The notes: generated from the letters alone by a model not told the origin. Positions 1 through 9,912 are shown, counted from the first letter of the stretch. The stretch is 64,000 nt of DNA from Streptomyces microflavus (GCF_014650075.1 NZ_BMUG01000002.1:62001-126000); one strand, 5' to 3'. Translations and numbers: made by a program.

Positions 1-962
1 ACGGCCCGGCGCAGCACCCGGCGGCGTACCGCGGGCGGCAGGACGTAGAGCTTGGCGCACTCCAGCTGGCCGGTGTCGTCGCGTACGGCGAGCTCGGCCT
101 CGGCGGCCCAGGTGTCCAGCGCGTCGGCGTCGTCCCGGGAGAGCTGGGCCGTCCGGGCGAGGGCCTCGACGACACCTTTGCCGAGCGCCTTCTCCAGGGC
201 GGGCAGGCCCTCGTGGCGCAGGCGGGAGCGGGTGTAGGCGGGGTCGATGTTGTGCGGGTCGTCCCAGACGGGGATCGACTGGACCAGGCAGGCCTTGCGG
301 GCGGTCTGCCGGTCCAGCTGGAGGAAGGGGCGGCGGTAGCGGCCGGCCGGCCCGGAGGCGGCGGCCATGCCGGAGAGCGAGCGGATGCCGGAGCCGCGGG
401 CGAGCCCGAGGAGGACGGTCTCGGCCTGGTCGTCGCGGGTGTGGCCGAGCAGCACGGCGGCGGCGCCGTGGCGTTCGGCGGCGGCGTCCAGCGCGGCGTA
501 GCGGGCGTCGCGGGCGGCGGCCTCGGGGCCGCCCTCGCGTCCGACGTGCACGGCGACGGCCTCGACGGGGTCGAGGTCCATGGCGGCGAGCCGGGTGACG
601 ACCTCGGCGGCGCGGAGGCCGGATCCCGGCTGGAGGTTGTGGTCGACGGTGATGCCGCCGGCCCGGACGTCGAGCTTGCGGGCCTCGAAGGCGAGGGCCG
701 AGGCGAGCGCCATGGAGTCGGCGCCGCCGGAGCAGGCGACGAGGACCAGCGGGGCGGCGGGCCGTTCGGGGAGGGCGGTGCGGGAGCTGCCCGCCGTACC
801 GGCCTCGGCGTAGCGGGAGGCGGCGGGCGCGGTGCGCCGGGCCTCCGCTCCGGGCCGGCCGGGGCCGCCGGGGCCTTCGTGCCGGTGGAATTCGGTGAGG
901 ACGTCGTGGAGTACGCGGCGGACCGCCAGGCGTATCGCCGCGACCGCAGGATGGGGACCCAT
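1..962 (-). CDS. tilS: tRNA(Ile)-lysidine synthase, 3' end beyond window
   Basis: This enzyme converts cytidine-34 of the CAU-anticodon tRNA-Ile to lysidine using ATP and lysine, so that the tRNA reads AUA. The N-terminal half carries the PP-loop ATP-pyrophosphatase motif [12 protein letters not shown], followed by [19 protein letters not shown] and YRRPFL, typical of TilS. The gene starts at ATG 962 and runs off the left edge of the window, so the C-terminal domain is not seen. It follows the metalloprotease and dacB genes on the same strand. In Streptomyces tilS usually precedes hpt and ftsH, which would lie outside this window. Confidence 0.93.
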   Translation of the reverse strand, partial: MGPHPAVAAIRLAVRRVLHDVLTEFHRHEGPGGPGRPGAEARRTAPAASRYAEAGTAGSSRTALPERPAAPLVLVACSGGADSMALASALAFEARKLDVRAGGITVDHNLQPGSGLRAAEVVTRLAAMDLDPVEAVAVHVGREGGPEAAARDARYAALDAAAERHGAAAVLLGHTRDDQAETVLLGLARGSGIRSLSGMAAASGPAGRYRRPFLQLDRQTARKACLVQSIPVWDDPHNIDPAYTRSRLRHEGLPALEKALGKGVVEALARTAQLSRDDADALDTWAAEAELAVRDDTGQLECAKLYVLPPAVRRRVLRRA

Positions 963-1149
963 GTCCGGTGCCCTTCGTGGAGATTCGGGAGGAGCGTCGA
1001 GCGCCGGAACGCGTGAGTCCCGTCACTCAGAGTGCGTCGATGGTGACAGAGGCAAGCTGTTCATCGAGCATTGCACGCCTTCCCATGCCCTCATGGTCCC
1101 TCGGATGGGTGATTGGAGGGCAGTTTCCCGGTCCTGGGCCGGGAAAGGG

Positions 1150-2286
1150 TCACGATTCGGCCTTACGGTGCACCCGCGCGACCCACTCCGCGGGTTTGGC
1201 GATCTCCGCCTTGGTGGGCAGGGTGTTGGGCGAGGTCCAGACGCGGTTGAAGCCGTCCATGCCGACCTCTTCGACGACCGATCGTACGAACTTCTCGCCG
1301 TCCTTGTACTGCCGGAGCTTGGCGTCCAGGCCGAGCAGCTTGCGCAGTGCCTGGTCGAGCCGGCCGGCGCCCTGGGCCCGGCGCCGCTGGAACTTCTCCC
1401 GGATCTCGGAGACGGAGCCGACGACTTCGGGGCCGACGCCGTCCATCACGAAGTCCGCGTGGCCTTCGAGGAGGGACATCACGGCGGTGAGGCGGCCGAG
1501 CACCTCGCGCTGGGCGGGGGTCTGCACGACGTCGACGAGGCTGCGTCCGCCGTCCTCGCCCTTCTCGCCCTCGGGGCGGCCGGCGCCGGAGAGCGACTGG
1601 GCGGCCTCGCGCAGCCGCTCCAGGAAGGTCATCGGGTCGACGTCGGTCTCGTCCAGGAAGGTCTGGATCTCGCCCTGGAGGTGGTCGCGGAGCCAGGGGA
1701 CACCGGTGAACTGGGTGCGGTGGGTCTCCTCGTGGAGGGCGACCCAGAGCCGGAAGTCGTGCGGGTCCACGTCGAGCTCCCGCTCCACGTGGACGATGTT
1801 GGGGGCGACCAGCAGCAGCCGTCCACCGCCGTTCGGGGCGGCGGGGAGCTCGCGGGTGGCGGGGGCGAACGTCTCGTACTGGCCGAGCACCCGGGAGGCG
1901 AGGAACGAGAGCAGCATGCCCAGCTCGACGCCGGTGACCTTGCCGCCGACCGCACCGAGCACGGCACCGCCGGGTCCGCCGGAGCGCCGGCTCTCCATCT
2001 TGGCGAGCAGCGGGCGCAGCAGTTCGCGGAAGCCCGCGACGTTGGCCTTGATCCAGCCGGCCCGGTCGACGACCAGGACGGGGGTGTCCTCCGGTTCGGT
2101 CCCTTCCGGGATCATCCGGGTGAAGAGGCGGACGTGTTCCTCGGAGGCCTTGGCGTGCCGCCGGAGCTCCGCGACGACGGCGCGGGCCTCCTCGCGGCTG
2201 ATCTCGGGCCCGGGCCGCACCAGTCGGGTCGCGGTCGCGACCGCGAGGTTCCAGTCGACCATCTCTGCACCACCGATGCTCGTCAT
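1150..2286 (-). CDS. Zincin-like metalloprotease homologue (DUF2342, F420-associated family)
   Basis: The 378-residue protein belongs to the actinobacterial family annotated as zinc-dependent metalloprotease or coenzyme F420 biosynthesis-associated protein. Its HEETH motif near residue 183 fits a HExxH zinc site. No signal peptide or membrane segment is visible, so it is probably cytoplasmic. The start at 2286 gives the N-terminus MTSIGGAEMVDW, which is usual for the family. It lies 71 bp downstream of dacB and upstream of tilS on the same strand, so the three are likely co-transcribed. The natural substrate is unknown, and a role in F420 metabolism is only a family annotation. Confidence 0.85.
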   Translation of the reverse strand: MTSIGGAEMVDWNLAVATATRLVRPGPEISREEARAVVAELRRHAKASEEHVRLFTRMIPEGTEPEDTPVLVVDRAGWIKANVAGFRELLRPLLAKMESRRSGGPGGAVLGAVGGKVTGVELGMLLSFLASRVLGQYETFAPATRELPAAPNGGGRLLLVAPNIVHVERELDVDPHDFRLWVALHEETHRTQFTGVPWLRDHLQGEIQTFLDETDVDPMTFLERLREAAQSLSGAGRPEGEKGEDGGRSLVDVVQTPAQREVLGRLTAVMSLLEGHADFVMDGVGPEVVGSVSEIREKFQRRRAQGAGRLDQALRKLLGLDAKLRQYKDGEKFVRSVVEEVGMDGFNRVWTSPNTLPTKAEIAKPAEWVARVHRKAES

Positions 2287-2357
2287 GCGTCAACCGTACG
2301 TGAGGCCTTCGCCCGGTGGTGGGGTCTTGCACCGCTCTCCGGGTGCCGGATGGCTGC

Positions 2358-3836
2358 TCAGCCGCCCGGTCCGGCGAGCGCGGCGGCCAGGGCGTCGAGG
2401 GCGGATTCGGCCGCGGCCGGCGAGGTGGAGCCGGAGGCGAGGAAGGCGAAGGCGAGCAGCCGTCCCTGCGGGTCGACGACGGTTCCGGCGAGGGAGTTGA
2501 CGCGGTTGAGGGTGCCGGTCTTGGCGCGGACCAGGCCGGTGGCGCCGGGGGCGTCCTCGTAGCGGGTGCTCAGCGTGCCGCTGAAGCCGGCGACCGGGAG
2601 GCCGGTGAGGACGGGGCGCAGCTCGGGCCGGTCCGGGTCGGCGGCGCGGGCGAGGAGGGTGGTGAGGAGGGTGGCGGTGACCCGGCCCTCGCGGTCGAGT
2701 CCGCTGCCGTCGGCGAGGCGGGCTCCGGCGGTGGGCACCTTGAGTTTCCCGAGTTCGGCGGTGACGGCGCGGCGGGCCCCGGCGAAGTCGGCGCTCTCGC
2801 CGGTGGCGATCGCGGTCTGCCGGGCGAGGGCCTCGGCGATGTCGTTGTCGCTGTTGGTGAGGGTGCGCTCGACGAGGGCGGAGAGCGGGGCGGAGTGGTG
2901 GGTGGCGACGGTGCGGGTCTTGCCGGGCGCCCGGGCCTCGCGGGGGGCGCCGGTGACCTTGACGCCGGCCTTCCTCAGCTGGGCGGCGAAGGCGCGGGCG
3001 GCGTCCCCGGCCGGGTCCTCCGTACGGGGGGCGTGGCCGCGGTCCGTGCCGTTGAGGCGGCCCTCGTTCACCATCAGGGCGGTGACGGGGGCGATGTTGT
3101 CGTTGGGGCTGATCGGGTGGAGCACGGGGCCGGTGTAGCGGGAGACGTCGTAGGTGAGCCGTACGCCGGTGGCGTCGGCCTCCTCGATCGCGCGGGCCGC
3201 GGTGGCGGCCATCGAGGCCAGGGCGGCCGGGCTCAGGGTGGGGTCGCCGCCGCCGACCAGGGTCAGGGTGCGGGCGTCCTCGGAGAGCCGGACGGTGGTG
3301 GCGATGCGGTGGTCGGGGCCGAGGGCGGAGAGCGCCGCGGTGGCGGTGGCGATCTTGACGGTGGAGGCCGGGGTCATCGGGGCGGTGGCGCCGCGCCCGT
3401 ACAGCTGCTTGCCGGTGGCGGTGTCGATGACGGAGGCGGCGACCCGGGTGCCGAGTGCGGGCTCGCCGATGAGCGGGGCGAGAGCGGTGCGCAGACTCGC
3501 GGGGTCCTGGGGGGCGGAACGGGTGACGGTGGTGTCGAGGGCGCCCAGGACGGCGGAGGCGCTGGGGGCCGGTTCGGGGGCGCCGGGCAGCCTGCGGCCG
3601 TGATGTGCGCCACCTGTGCGGTCCGCGGCGGCTGCGAGCTGCCGCTCGGCCTTACGCTGACCGTTGTCCCAGGGACCGGCGGCGAGGACGGCGCCGGTGG
3701 CCACGACCAGGCCGAGCACGGCGGAGCCTGCGACGACCTGCCAGGTGTTGGACCCGTTGCGCTTGCTCTTCAGGTTCTTGATCCGGCCCCAGGGGTCCGA
3801 CGGGCGGTTCGACGGTTCTTCCACCGGCTCGGCCAC
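2358..3836 (-). CDS. dacB: D-alanyl-D-alanine carboxypeptidase/endopeptidase, PBP4 (S13) family
   Basis: A penicillin-binding protein that trims or cuts peptidoglycan cross-bridges outside the membrane. Counted from the longest start, a membrane segment near residues 49-68 ([20 protein letters not shown]) anchors it. The three active-site motifs are in order: STVK (SxxK, nucleophile Ser), SDN (SxN) and KTGTL (KTG). I chose the GTG start at 3836 because an AAAGGGG-type ribosome site sits about 9 nt upstream. An in-frame ATG at 3881 would add 15 residues but lies close to the divergent ppa promoter. It is first in a likely dacB-metalloprotease-tilS operon. Confidence 0.9.
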   Translation of the reverse strand: MAEPVEEPSNRPSDPWGRIKNLKSKRNGSNTWQVVAGSAVLGLVVATGAVLAAGPWDNGQRKAERQLAAAADRTGGAHHGRRLPGAPEPAPSASAVLGALDTTVTRSAPQDPASLRTALAPLIGEPALGTRVAASVIDTATGKQLYGRGATAPMTPASTVKIATATAALSALGPDHRIATTVRLSEDARTLTLVGGGDPTLSPAALASMAATAARAIEEADATGVRLTYDVSRYTGPVLHPISPNDNIAPVTALMVNEGRLNGTDRGHAPRTEDPAGDAARAFAAQLRKAGVKVTGAPREARAPGKTRTVATHHSAPLSALVERTLTNSDNDIAEALARQTAIATGESADFAGARRAVTAELGKLKVPTAGARLADGSGLDREGRVTATLLTTLLARAADPDRPELRPVLTGLPVAGFSGTLSTRYEDAPGATGLVRAKTGTLNRVNSLAGTVVDPQGRLLAFAFLASGSTSPAAAESALDALAAALAGPGG

Positions 3837-3922
3837 CGTTGACCAGCCCCTTTCGCGAGCACTCTTCTGCGTGGGGGACACTTAACCACCAGTCGTATGT
3901 GTTGATCATGGAGGAGCCACCC

Positions 3923-4417
3923 GTGGAGTTCGACGTCACCATCGAGATCCCGAAGGGTTCGCGGAACAAGTACGAGGTGGACCACGAGACCGGTCGGATC
4001 CGCCTGGACCGTCGACTCTTCACCTCGACCAGCTACCCGGCCGACTACGGCTTCGTCGAGAACACCCTCGGCGAGGACGGCGACCCGCTGGACGCGCTGG
4101 TCATTCTGGACGAGCCGACGTTCCCCGGATGCCTCATCAAGTGCCGTGCCATCGGCATGTTCCGGATGACGGACGAGGCCGGCGGCGACGACAAGCTGCT
4201 GTGCGTCCCCGCGTCGGACCCGCGGGTGGAGCACCTGCGCGACATCCACCACGTGTCGGAGTTCGACCGCCTGGAGATCCAGCACTTCTTCGAGGTCTAC
4301 AAGGACCTGGAGCCGGGCAAGTCCGTCGAGGGCGCCGACTGGGTCGGCCGTACCGAGGCGGAGGCCGAGATCGAGGCCTCGTACAAGCGTCTTGAGGCCC
4401 AGGGCGACAAGCACTGA
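3923..4417 (+). CDS. ppa: Inorganic pyrophosphatase
   Basis: A soluble family I inorganic pyrophosphatase that hydrolyses pyrophosphate from biosynthetic reactions to two phosphates. The protein is 164 residues, normal for bacterial family I. It shows the conserved N-terminus [17 protein letters not shown], the segment [12 protein letters not shown] and the metal-binding acidic stretch [11 protein letters not shown]. The start is GTG 3923, six bases after a perfect GGAGGAG (3910-3916). An in-frame ATG slightly upstream lies before that ribosome site and is less likely. It is transcribed away from dacB and ends at a strong hairpin at 4460-4499. Confidence 0.96.
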   Translation: MEFDVTIEIPKGSRNKYEVDHETGRIRLDRRLFTSTSYPADYGFVENTLGEDGDPLDALVILDEPTFPGCLIKCRAIGMFRMTDEAGGDDKLLCVPASDPRVEHLRDIHHVSEFDRLEIQHFFEVYKDLEPGKSVEGADWVGRTEAEAEIEASYKRLEAQGDKH

Positions 4418-4459
4418 CGTACCTCTTCCGGTTCCGTTTGTGAGCCGGGCAGCCGTACG

Positions 4460-4499
4460 GGAACGGGCGGCACACCTTCACGGGTGTGCCGCCCGTTCC
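4460..4499 (+). terminator. Hairpin terminator after ppa
   Basis: A perfect 17-bp inverted repeat (4460-4476 with 4483-4499) around a 6-nt loop lies 43 bp past the ppa stop. There is no T-tract, as is common for Streptomyces terminators. It separates ppa from the downstream exporter gene. Confidence 0.8.
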
Positions 4500-4593
4500 G
4501 CTGTGCGGACGCATCGTCATGCGGGGCCCATGGCGGTGGCCATACTGGGCACACGTGCGCCCGGAAGGTGTAGCCGAGGAGGAACGAGGTCGA

Positions 4594-6297
4594 GTGGTGG
4601 CGGAATCGGGCGGTCCTGAGGACCAGAAGCCCCAGTCCGACGAGGCACGGAGCGCTTTCACCGCGCCTGCCGGGACGAGTCAGCCGGCCTCGCCGCCCGA
4701 GGAGGACCACCCGACGTCGGAGTTCGCGATCCCGACCGGGGTGCACCCCGAGCCGAGCGGTTCGGGCGGTTCCGGCGGCGGTTCCACGGGCGGTCCGAAC
4801 TCGGACACGCTGAGTTCCGCTTTCACCCCGCCGAGCGGGTACAACGCCCAGCAGACTCCCCCCGCCTTCACCCCGGCGCAGGGCATTCCGATGGTCAAGC
4901 TGACCAAGGAGGCGCCCTGGCAGGACCGGATGCGCACGATGCTGCGGATGCCGGTGACCGAGCGCCCGGCGCCGGAGACCGTACAGCGCACCGACGACGA
5001 CACGGGTCCCGCAGTGCCTCGCGTGCTCGACCTGACGCTGCGTATCGGGGAGCTGCTGCTGGCGGGCGGCGAGGGCGCCGAGGACGTCGAGGCGGCGATG
5101 TTCGCCGTGACCCGGTCGTACGGCCTGGACCGCAGCGAGCCGACGGTCACGTTCACGCTGCTGTCGATCTCGCACCAGCCGTCGCTGGTCGACGACCCGG
5201 TGACGGCGAGCCGTACCGTACGCCGGCGGGGCACCGACTACACCAGGCTGGCGGCCGTCTTCCGGCTGGTCGACGACATCACCAGCGAGGACGCCGACGT
5301 CTCCCTGGAGGAGGCCTACCGGCGGCTCGCGGAGATCCGCAGGAACCGGCACCCGTACCCGGGCTGGGTGCTGACGGCGGCCGCCGGGCTGCTGGCCGGT
5401 TCGGCCTCCGTGCTGGTCGGCGGCGGGGTGCTGGTCTTCATCGTGGCGGCGGCGGGCGCGATGCTCGGCGACCGGCTGGCGTGGCTCTGCGCCGGGCGCG
5501 GACTGCCGGAGTTCTACCAGTTCACGGTGGCCGCTATGCCACCCGCCGCGATGGGCGTGGCGCTGACGCTGACCCATTCGACGGACATCCGGCCGTCCGC
5601 GGTGATCACCGGTGGGCTGTTCGCGCTGCTGCCGGGGCGGGCGCTGGTGGCGGGGGTGCAGGACGGGCTGACCGGCTACTACATCACCGCCTCCGCCCGG
5701 CTCCTGGAGGTCATGTACTTCTTCATCGGGATCGTGGCGGGCGTGCTGATCGTCCTGTACCTGGGCGTGCAGCTGGGGGCGGCGCTCAACCCCGAGGCGC
5801 AGTTCGTGCCCAACGACCGGCCGGTGCTCCAGATCCTGGCGTCGATGGCGCTGAGCCTGGCCTTCGCGGTCCTGCTCCAGCAGGAACGCTCCACCGTGCT
5901 GGCGGTCACCCTCAACGGCGGTGTCGCCTGGATCATCTTCGGGGCGATGGCCCGGACCGGGGGCATCTCGCCGGTCGCGGCGACGGCGGTGGCGGCCGGT
6001 CTGGTGGGCCTGTTCGGCCAGCTGTTCTCGCGCTACCGGTTCACGTCCTCGCTGCCGTACATCACGGCGGCGATCGGGCCGCTGCTGCCCGGTTCGGCGA
6101 CGTACTTCGGTCTGCTGGGTGTGGCGCAGAACGAGCTGGACCGGGGGCTCGCCTCCCTGTCGACGGCGGTCGCGACGGCCCTGGCCATCGCGATCGGGGT
6201 GAACCTGGGGAGCGAGATCTCGCGGCTGTTCATGGGGGTGCCGGGCGCGGTCGGCGGGGCGAGCCGCCGGGCGGCGAAGCGGACCCGGGGGTTCTGA
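4594..6297 (+). CDS. ThrE-family threonine/serine exporter-like membrane protein
   Basis: The protein has an acidic, proline-rich cytoplasmic N-terminus of about 140 residues. This is followed by a conserved soluble domain (VLDLTLRIGELLLAGGEGAE and the YGLDRSEPTVTFTLLSIS segment) and then about ten hydrophobic helices, with a second membrane block near LNGGVAWIIFGAM. This matches ThrE (DUF1212 plus ThrE_2), which exports threonine and serine by proton antiport in Corynebacterium. The start is GTG 4594, ten bases after GAGGAGGA (4576-4583). Longer in-frame starts overlap the ppa terminator. The substrate here is inferred from the family only. Confidence 0.85.
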   Translation: MVAESGGPEDQKPQSDEARSAFTAPAGTSQPASPPEEDHPTSEFAIPTGVHPEPSGSGGSGGGSTGGPNSDTLSSAFTPPSGYNAQQTPPAFTPAQGIPMVKLTKEAPWQDRMRTMLRMPVTERPAPETVQRTDDDTGPAVPRVLDLTLRIGELLLAGGEGAEDVEAAMFAVTRSYGLDRSEPTVTFTLLSISHQPSLVDDPVTASRTVRRRGTDYTRLAAVFRLVDDITSEDADVSLEEAYRRLAEIRRNRHPYPGWVLTAAAGLLAGSASVLVGGGVLVFIVAAAGAMLGDRLAWLCAGRGLPEFYQFTVAAMPPAAMGVALTLTHSTDIRPSAVITGGLFALLPGRALVAGVQDGLTGYYITASARLLEVMYFFIGIVAGVLIVLYLGVQLGAALNPEAQFVPNDRPVLQILASMALSLAFAVLLQQERSTVLAVTLNGGVAWIIFGAMARTGGISPVAATAVAAGLVGLFGQLFSRYRFTSSLPYITAAIGPLLPGSATYFGLLGVAQNELDRGLASLSTAVATALAIAIGVNLGSEISRLFMGVPGAVGGASRRAAKRTRGF

Positions 6298-6323
6298 GGA
6301 CCCGTCCTGTACGCGAACGGGAA

Positions 6324-6359
6324 GAGCCCCTCCCCCGGCTTGCTGCGGGGGAGGGGCTC
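6324..6359. terminator. Bidirectional hairpin terminator
   Basis: A perfect 13-bp inverted repeat (6324-6336 with 6347-6359) around a 10-nt loop. It lies between two convergent genes, the ThrE-like exporter and the DedA protein, 27 and 24 bp from their stops. It probably ends transcription from both sides. Confidence 0.85.
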
Positions 6360-6382
6360 CTGCCGTACGTACGAACAGGGGG

Positions 6383-7093
6383 TCAGCGCTTGGCGTGGCG
6401 GCCGCGCTGGCCGGGGGCCGGGCCCGCCGGGGGACCGTCCGGGTTGTCGGCGGCCTCGGCGGCTGCAGCCTTCTTGCCCTGGCTCCGGGCTCTGAGGACC
6501 TCGATCACGATCGGCACCACGGAGATCAGCACGATCAGGATGAGGATCATCTCGATGTGCTCGTGCACGAAGTCGATCTTGCCGAGCATGGCGCCGAGCA
6601 CGGTGACACCGACGCCCCAGAGGATCGCGCCGACGATGTTGTACGTGATGAAGGAGCGGTAGTTCATCCGGCTGACGCCCGCGATGATCGGCGTGAACGT
6701 CCGCACGATGGGCACGAACCGCGCCAGGACCAGCGACTTCGGCCCGTGCTTCTCGAAGAATTCGTGGGCCTTCTCGACGTTCTCCTGCTTGAAGAGGCGG
6801 GAGTCCGGGCGCTTGAAGAGTGCCGGGCCGACCTTGCGGCCGAAGAGATAGCCCACCTGGTCGCCGACGATCGCGGCGACGGCGACCAGGGTGCAGACGA
6901 GCCAGAGCGGGTACTTCAGCTGTCCTGTGGTCACCAGCAGCCCCGTGGTGAACAGCAGGGAGTCGCCGGGCAGGAAGAAGCCGATCAGGAGTCCGGACTC
7001 GGCGAAGACGATGAGAAGAAGGCCGGGGAGGCCGAACGTATTGAGCAGATAGTCCGGGTCCAGCCAGCTCGGGCCGAGCGCAAGCGTATTCAA
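6383..7093 (-). CDS. DedA-family (VTT domain) membrane protein
   Basis: A 236-residue integral membrane protein of the DedA/SNARE-associated family, whose members flip phospholipids or support membrane homeostasis. Typical features are the FAESGLLIGFFLPGDSLLF segment with its conserved acidic and arginine-linked loops, the FARFVPIVRTFTPIIAGVS motif near residue 145, and four to five hydrophobic helices. The C-terminus is a basic, alanine-rich cytoplasmic tail. The most likely start is TTG 7093, about nine bases after GGAG. Transcription is convergent with the exporter gene and divergent from the UPF0145 gene. Confidence 0.88.
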   Translation of the reverse strand: MNTLALGPSWLDPDYLLNTFGLPGLLLIVFAESGLLIGFFLPGDSLLFTTGLLVTTGQLKYPLWLVCTLVAVAAIVGDQVGYLFGRKVGPALFKRPDSRLFKQENVEKAHEFFEKHGPKSLVLARFVPIVRTFTPIIAGVSRMNYRSFITYNIVGAILWGVGVTVLGAMLGKIDFVHEHIEMILILIVLISVVPIVIEVLRARSQGKKAAAAEAADNPDGPPAGPAPGQRGRHAKR

Positions 7094-7243
7094 GGGTCCG
7101 GGCTCCAGGATGTGTGCGGTGGGGGCTCTGTAGGCCGCCCCAAGCTATCAACGCCCGATGAACGCCCTTGGTTCCAGTGGCGGACGGCGGGAATGCGCAT
7201 CCTACGGAGCGGGGCGAGGCTGAGGACAGGAGGTGCCACAAAC

Positions 7244-7609
7244 ATGGGCATTGAGGATTTCGGCGGCGGCCAGACGGCCCAGGCGGACGTGCTGGTCGTC
7301 ACCACCAATGACGTACCCGGCTACCAGGTGACACAGGTGATCGGCGAGGTCTTCGGGCTGACGGTGAGATCGCGTCACCTCGGCAGCCAGATCGGCGCCG
7401 GGTTGAAGTCGTTGGTCGGCGGCGAGCTGAAGGGGCTGACCAAGACCCTGGTCGAGACCCGCAACCAGGCGATGGAGCGGCTCGTGGAGCAGGCCCGGGC
7501 GCGGGGCGCCAACGCGGTCCTGATGATGCGGTTCGACGTCTCGGAGGCGGCGGATGTCGGCACGGAGGTCTGCGCGTACGGGACGGCGGCGGTGATCAGC
7601 AGGGTGTGA
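7244..7609 (+). CDS. UPF0145 (YbjQ-like) heavy-metal-binding-domain protein
   Basis: A 121-residue protein of the YbjQ/UPF0145 family, probably a small oligomeric cytoplasmic protein of unknown role. Conserved features are VVTTNDVPGYQV near the start, the glycine-rich SRHLGSQIGAGLKSLVGGEL, ARGANAVLMMRFD, and the closing YGTAAVI. The start at ATG 7244 follows a near-perfect AGGAGGT at 7228-7234. It is monocistronic and is followed at once by a tandem-repeat array. Confidence 0.88.
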   Translation: MGIEDFGGGQTAQADVLVVTTNDVPGYQVTQVIGEVFGLTVRSRHLGSQIGAGLKSLVGGELKGLTKTLVETRNQAMERLVEQARARGANAVLMMRFDVSEAADVGTEVCAYGTAAVISRV

Positions 7610-7620
7610 CGGTGGGGCGG

Positions 7621-7820
7621 ACCCGGCGGGTGGTGAGGCGGACCGGCGGGCCGTGACGCGGACCGGTGGGTGGTGACGCGGACCGGCGGGCAGTGACGCG
7701 GACCGGCGGGCAGTGACGCGGACCGGCGGGCGGCGAGGCGGACCGGCGGGCGGCGAGGCGGGCCGGCGGGCGGTGACGCGGACCGGTGGGTGGTGACGCG
7801 GACCGGTGGGTGGTGACGCG
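7621..7820. repeat. Ten-copy 20-bp tandem repeat
   Basis: Ten consecutive units of exactly 20 bp run from 7621 to 7820. The consensus is GACCGGCGGGCGGTGACGCG, with scattered C/T and A/G differences between copies. The array starts 12 bp after the UPF0145 stop and ends 58 bp before the channel gene. Because 20 is not a multiple of three, the apparent repetitive proteins read through it are unlikely to be real. It may be a minisatellite of variable copy number. Confidence 0.95.
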
Positions 7821-7877
7821 GTTTCGCCCGGACCGCAATGGTGCGGTTTGCGCGTTTCGTCGCCCTAGGGTGAGCCG

Positions 7878-9158
7878 GTGGACCCCGAATCCCCCGCGCC
7901 TCCCCACCCCCCGGCCGCCCCTGCCCGGCGGCTCCTGCCGCTCGTCCTGCCCGCGATCGCCGTCGGCGTGGTCTGCGCGCTGGTGCTGCTCGGGGTCAGC
8001 CTGCTGGCGGAACAGCTCCAGGACGTGCTCTGGGAGACCCTGCCCGACGCGCTCGGCGTGGGCCGGTTCTCCTCGCTCTGGATGATCGTGATGCTCACCG
8101 CGACCGGGCTCGCGGTGGGCCTGGTCCTGCGGGCGGTACCCGGTCACGGCGGGCCCGACCCGGCCACCACCGGCCTGGTGGACGCGCCGATGCGGCCGGG
8201 CATCATCCCCGGACTGCTCCTGGTGACCACGCTGGCGCTGGCGGGCGGGGTGAGCCTCGGGCCGGAGAACCCGATCACCGCCGCCAACATCGCCCTCGCC
8301 TACTGGCTCGGCCGGCGGGCCGCGCCCGGCGCACCGGCCGACCTGTGGGTGGCGCTCGCCGCCGCCGGGACGATCGGCGCCCTCTTCGGCACCCCGATCG
8401 CCGCCGCGCTGATCCTCTCCGAGTCACTGGCCTCGCAGCCGGGCCCCGGGGCGTTCTGGGACCGGCTGTTCGCACCGCTCGCGGCCGGTACGGCGGGGGC
8501 GCTGACCATGTCGCTGCTCGCCCACCCCAGCTTCGACCTCTCCCTCCCCGCCTACTCCGGCCCGCACTGGGGCGACCTCCTCTCCGCCCTGCTGATCGCC
8601 TCGGCGGGCGCACTCCTCGGCCTGCTGGCGGTGTACGCGCTGCCGGTGGCGCACCGGGCCTTCCGCGCGCTGCGGTACCCGGTGCTCGCGCTGACCGTCG
8701 GCGGGCTGGTACTGGGGCTGCTCGGGGCGCTGGGCGGCCATCTGACCCTGTTCAAGGGGCTGGAGGAGGTGAAGGAGCTCGCCGCGGACCCGGACGGCTG
8801 GTCGGCCGGGGGTTTCGCGGGCATGGCGGTGGTGAAGACGGCCGCCCTGGTGGTCGCGGCGGCCTGCGGCTTCCGGGGCGGGCGGATCTTCCCCGCCGTC
8901 TTCGCGGGGGTGGCCCTCGGGCTCTGCGCCCACGCGCTGGTCGACGCCGTACCGCCGGCGCTCGCGGTCTCGTGCGCGGTGCTGGGCGTGCTGCTCGCCG
9001 TCACCCGGCAGGGGTGGGTGAGCCTGTTCACGGCGGCGGTACTGGTCAGCGACGCGTCCGTACTGCCGCTGCTCTGCGCCGCCGCCCTGCCCGCCTGGCT
9101 GCTGGTGACCGGGCGGGCCCAGATGCAGCTGGACGGGGAGGGCAAGGCGCTGCGGTGA
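7878..9158 (+). CDS. ClC-family chloride channel/ion transporter
   Basis: A 426-residue polytopic membrane protein resembling voltage-gated chloride channels or Cl-/H+ antiporters. The selectivity-filter-like motif GVSLGPE (residues 124-130) corresponds to the GxxxGPE signature, and GALFGTPIAAALILSE matches the following pore helix. A later CGFRGGRIFPAVFAG matches the third filter segment GxFxP. Start GTG 7878 gives a short proline-rich N-terminus before the first helix. No C-terminal CBS domain is present. It is separated from wrbA by 130 bp. Confidence 0.85.
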   Translation: MDPESPAPPHPPAAPARRLLPLVLPAIAVGVVCALVLLGVSLLAEQLQDVLWETLPDALGVGRFSSLWMIVMLTATGLAVGLVLRAVPGHGGPDPATTGLVDAPMRPGIIPGLLLVTTLALAGGVSLGPENPITAANIALAYWLGRRAAPGAPADLWVALAAAGTIGALFGTPIAAALILSESLASQPGPGAFWDRLFAPLAAGTAGALTMSLLAHPSFDLSLPAYSGPHWGDLLSALLIASAGALLGLLAVYALPVAHRAFRALRYPVLALTVGGLVLGLLGALGGHLTLFKGLEEVKELAADPDGWSAGGFAGMAVVKTAALVVAAACGFRGGRIFPAVFAGVALGLCAHALVDAVPPALAVSCAVLGVLLAVTRQGWVSLFTAAVLVSDASVLPLLCAAALPAWLLVTGRAQMQLDGEGKALR

Positions 9159-9288
9159 GCGAAGCGACGGCGTACGGGGTACGGAGGCGGGTCCGCCCGG
9201 CGCGCCGGGTGCGGCGGATATCCGTATCGTCAGCTCCGTACCACTACGTACCGTTTCGACCCGATACTGTCCCGACGGAGGTCCCCGC

Positions 9289-9912
9289 ATGCCCACGCCC
9301 GTCAATGTCGCCGTCATCTACTACTCGTCCACCGGCACGATCGCCACGATCGCCAAGGCCATCGCCGAGGACGCGGAGCGGGCCGGGGCCCAGGTGCGGC
9401 TGCGCCGGGCGGCCGAACTCGCCCCGCAGGCGGCCATCGACTCCAACCCGGCCTGGGCCGCCAACGTGCAGGCGACCGCCTCCGTCCCCGAGGTCTCGCC
9501 GGACGACATGGTCTGGGCGGACGCGGTGATCTTCGGTTCGCCGACCCGGTACGGGAACATCACCGCGCAGCTCAAGCAGTTCATCGACACGCTCGGCGGG
9601 CTCTGGCAGTCCGGGCAGCTGGCCGACAAGGTCTACAGCGGCTTCACCGCCAGCGCCACCGCCCACGGCGGCCAGGAGTCCACTCTGCTCGCGCTCTACA
9701 ACACGATCCACCACTTCGGCGGCATCCTCGTCGCCCCCGGGTACACCGACCCCTCGAAGTTCGTCGACGGCAACCCGTACGGCACCTCGCACGTGTCCGG
9801 GCAGGGCGACATCCCCGTCGGCGAGGTGACGCTGACCGCCGCCCGGGTGCAGGCCGAGCGCGTCGTGAAGTTCACCCGGGCCCTGAAGGCCGGGCTCGCC
9901 GCCGAGAGCTGA
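9289..9912 (+). CDS. wrbA: NAD(P)H:quinone oxidoreductase, WrbA type
   Basis: A 207-residue flavodoxin-fold protein that reduces quinones with NAD(P)H and FMN by a two-electron route, limiting redox cycling. The FMN-binding loop is YYSSTGTIATIAKAIAEDA near residues 8-26, the second flavin segment is FGSPTRYGNITAQLKQFID, and a GGQESTLLALYNTIHHFGGI stretch is typical of WrbA. The start at ATG 9289 follows CGGAGG. It lies 52 bp upstream of the glutamate decarboxylase gene, and the two may be co-transcribed. Confidence 0.93.
   Translation: MPTPVNVAVIYYSSTGTIATIAKAIAEDAERAGAQVRLRRAAELAPQAAIDSNPAWAANVQATASVPEVSPDDMVWADAVIFGSPTRYGNITAQLKQFIDTLGGLWQSGQLADKVYSGFTASATAHGGQESTLLALYNTIHHFGGILVAPGYTDPSKFVDGNPYGTSHVSGQGDIPVGEVTLTAARVQAERVVKFTRALKAGLAAES

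Noticed and set aside
7621..7820. CRISPR array
   Set aside because: Units are directly contiguous with no unique spacers, and no cas genes are present in the window.
7596..8147. Repetitive protein encoded opposite the 20-bp repeats
   Set aside because: The reading frame is a by-product of GC-rich tandem repeats, has no family resemblance and overlaps the channel gene.
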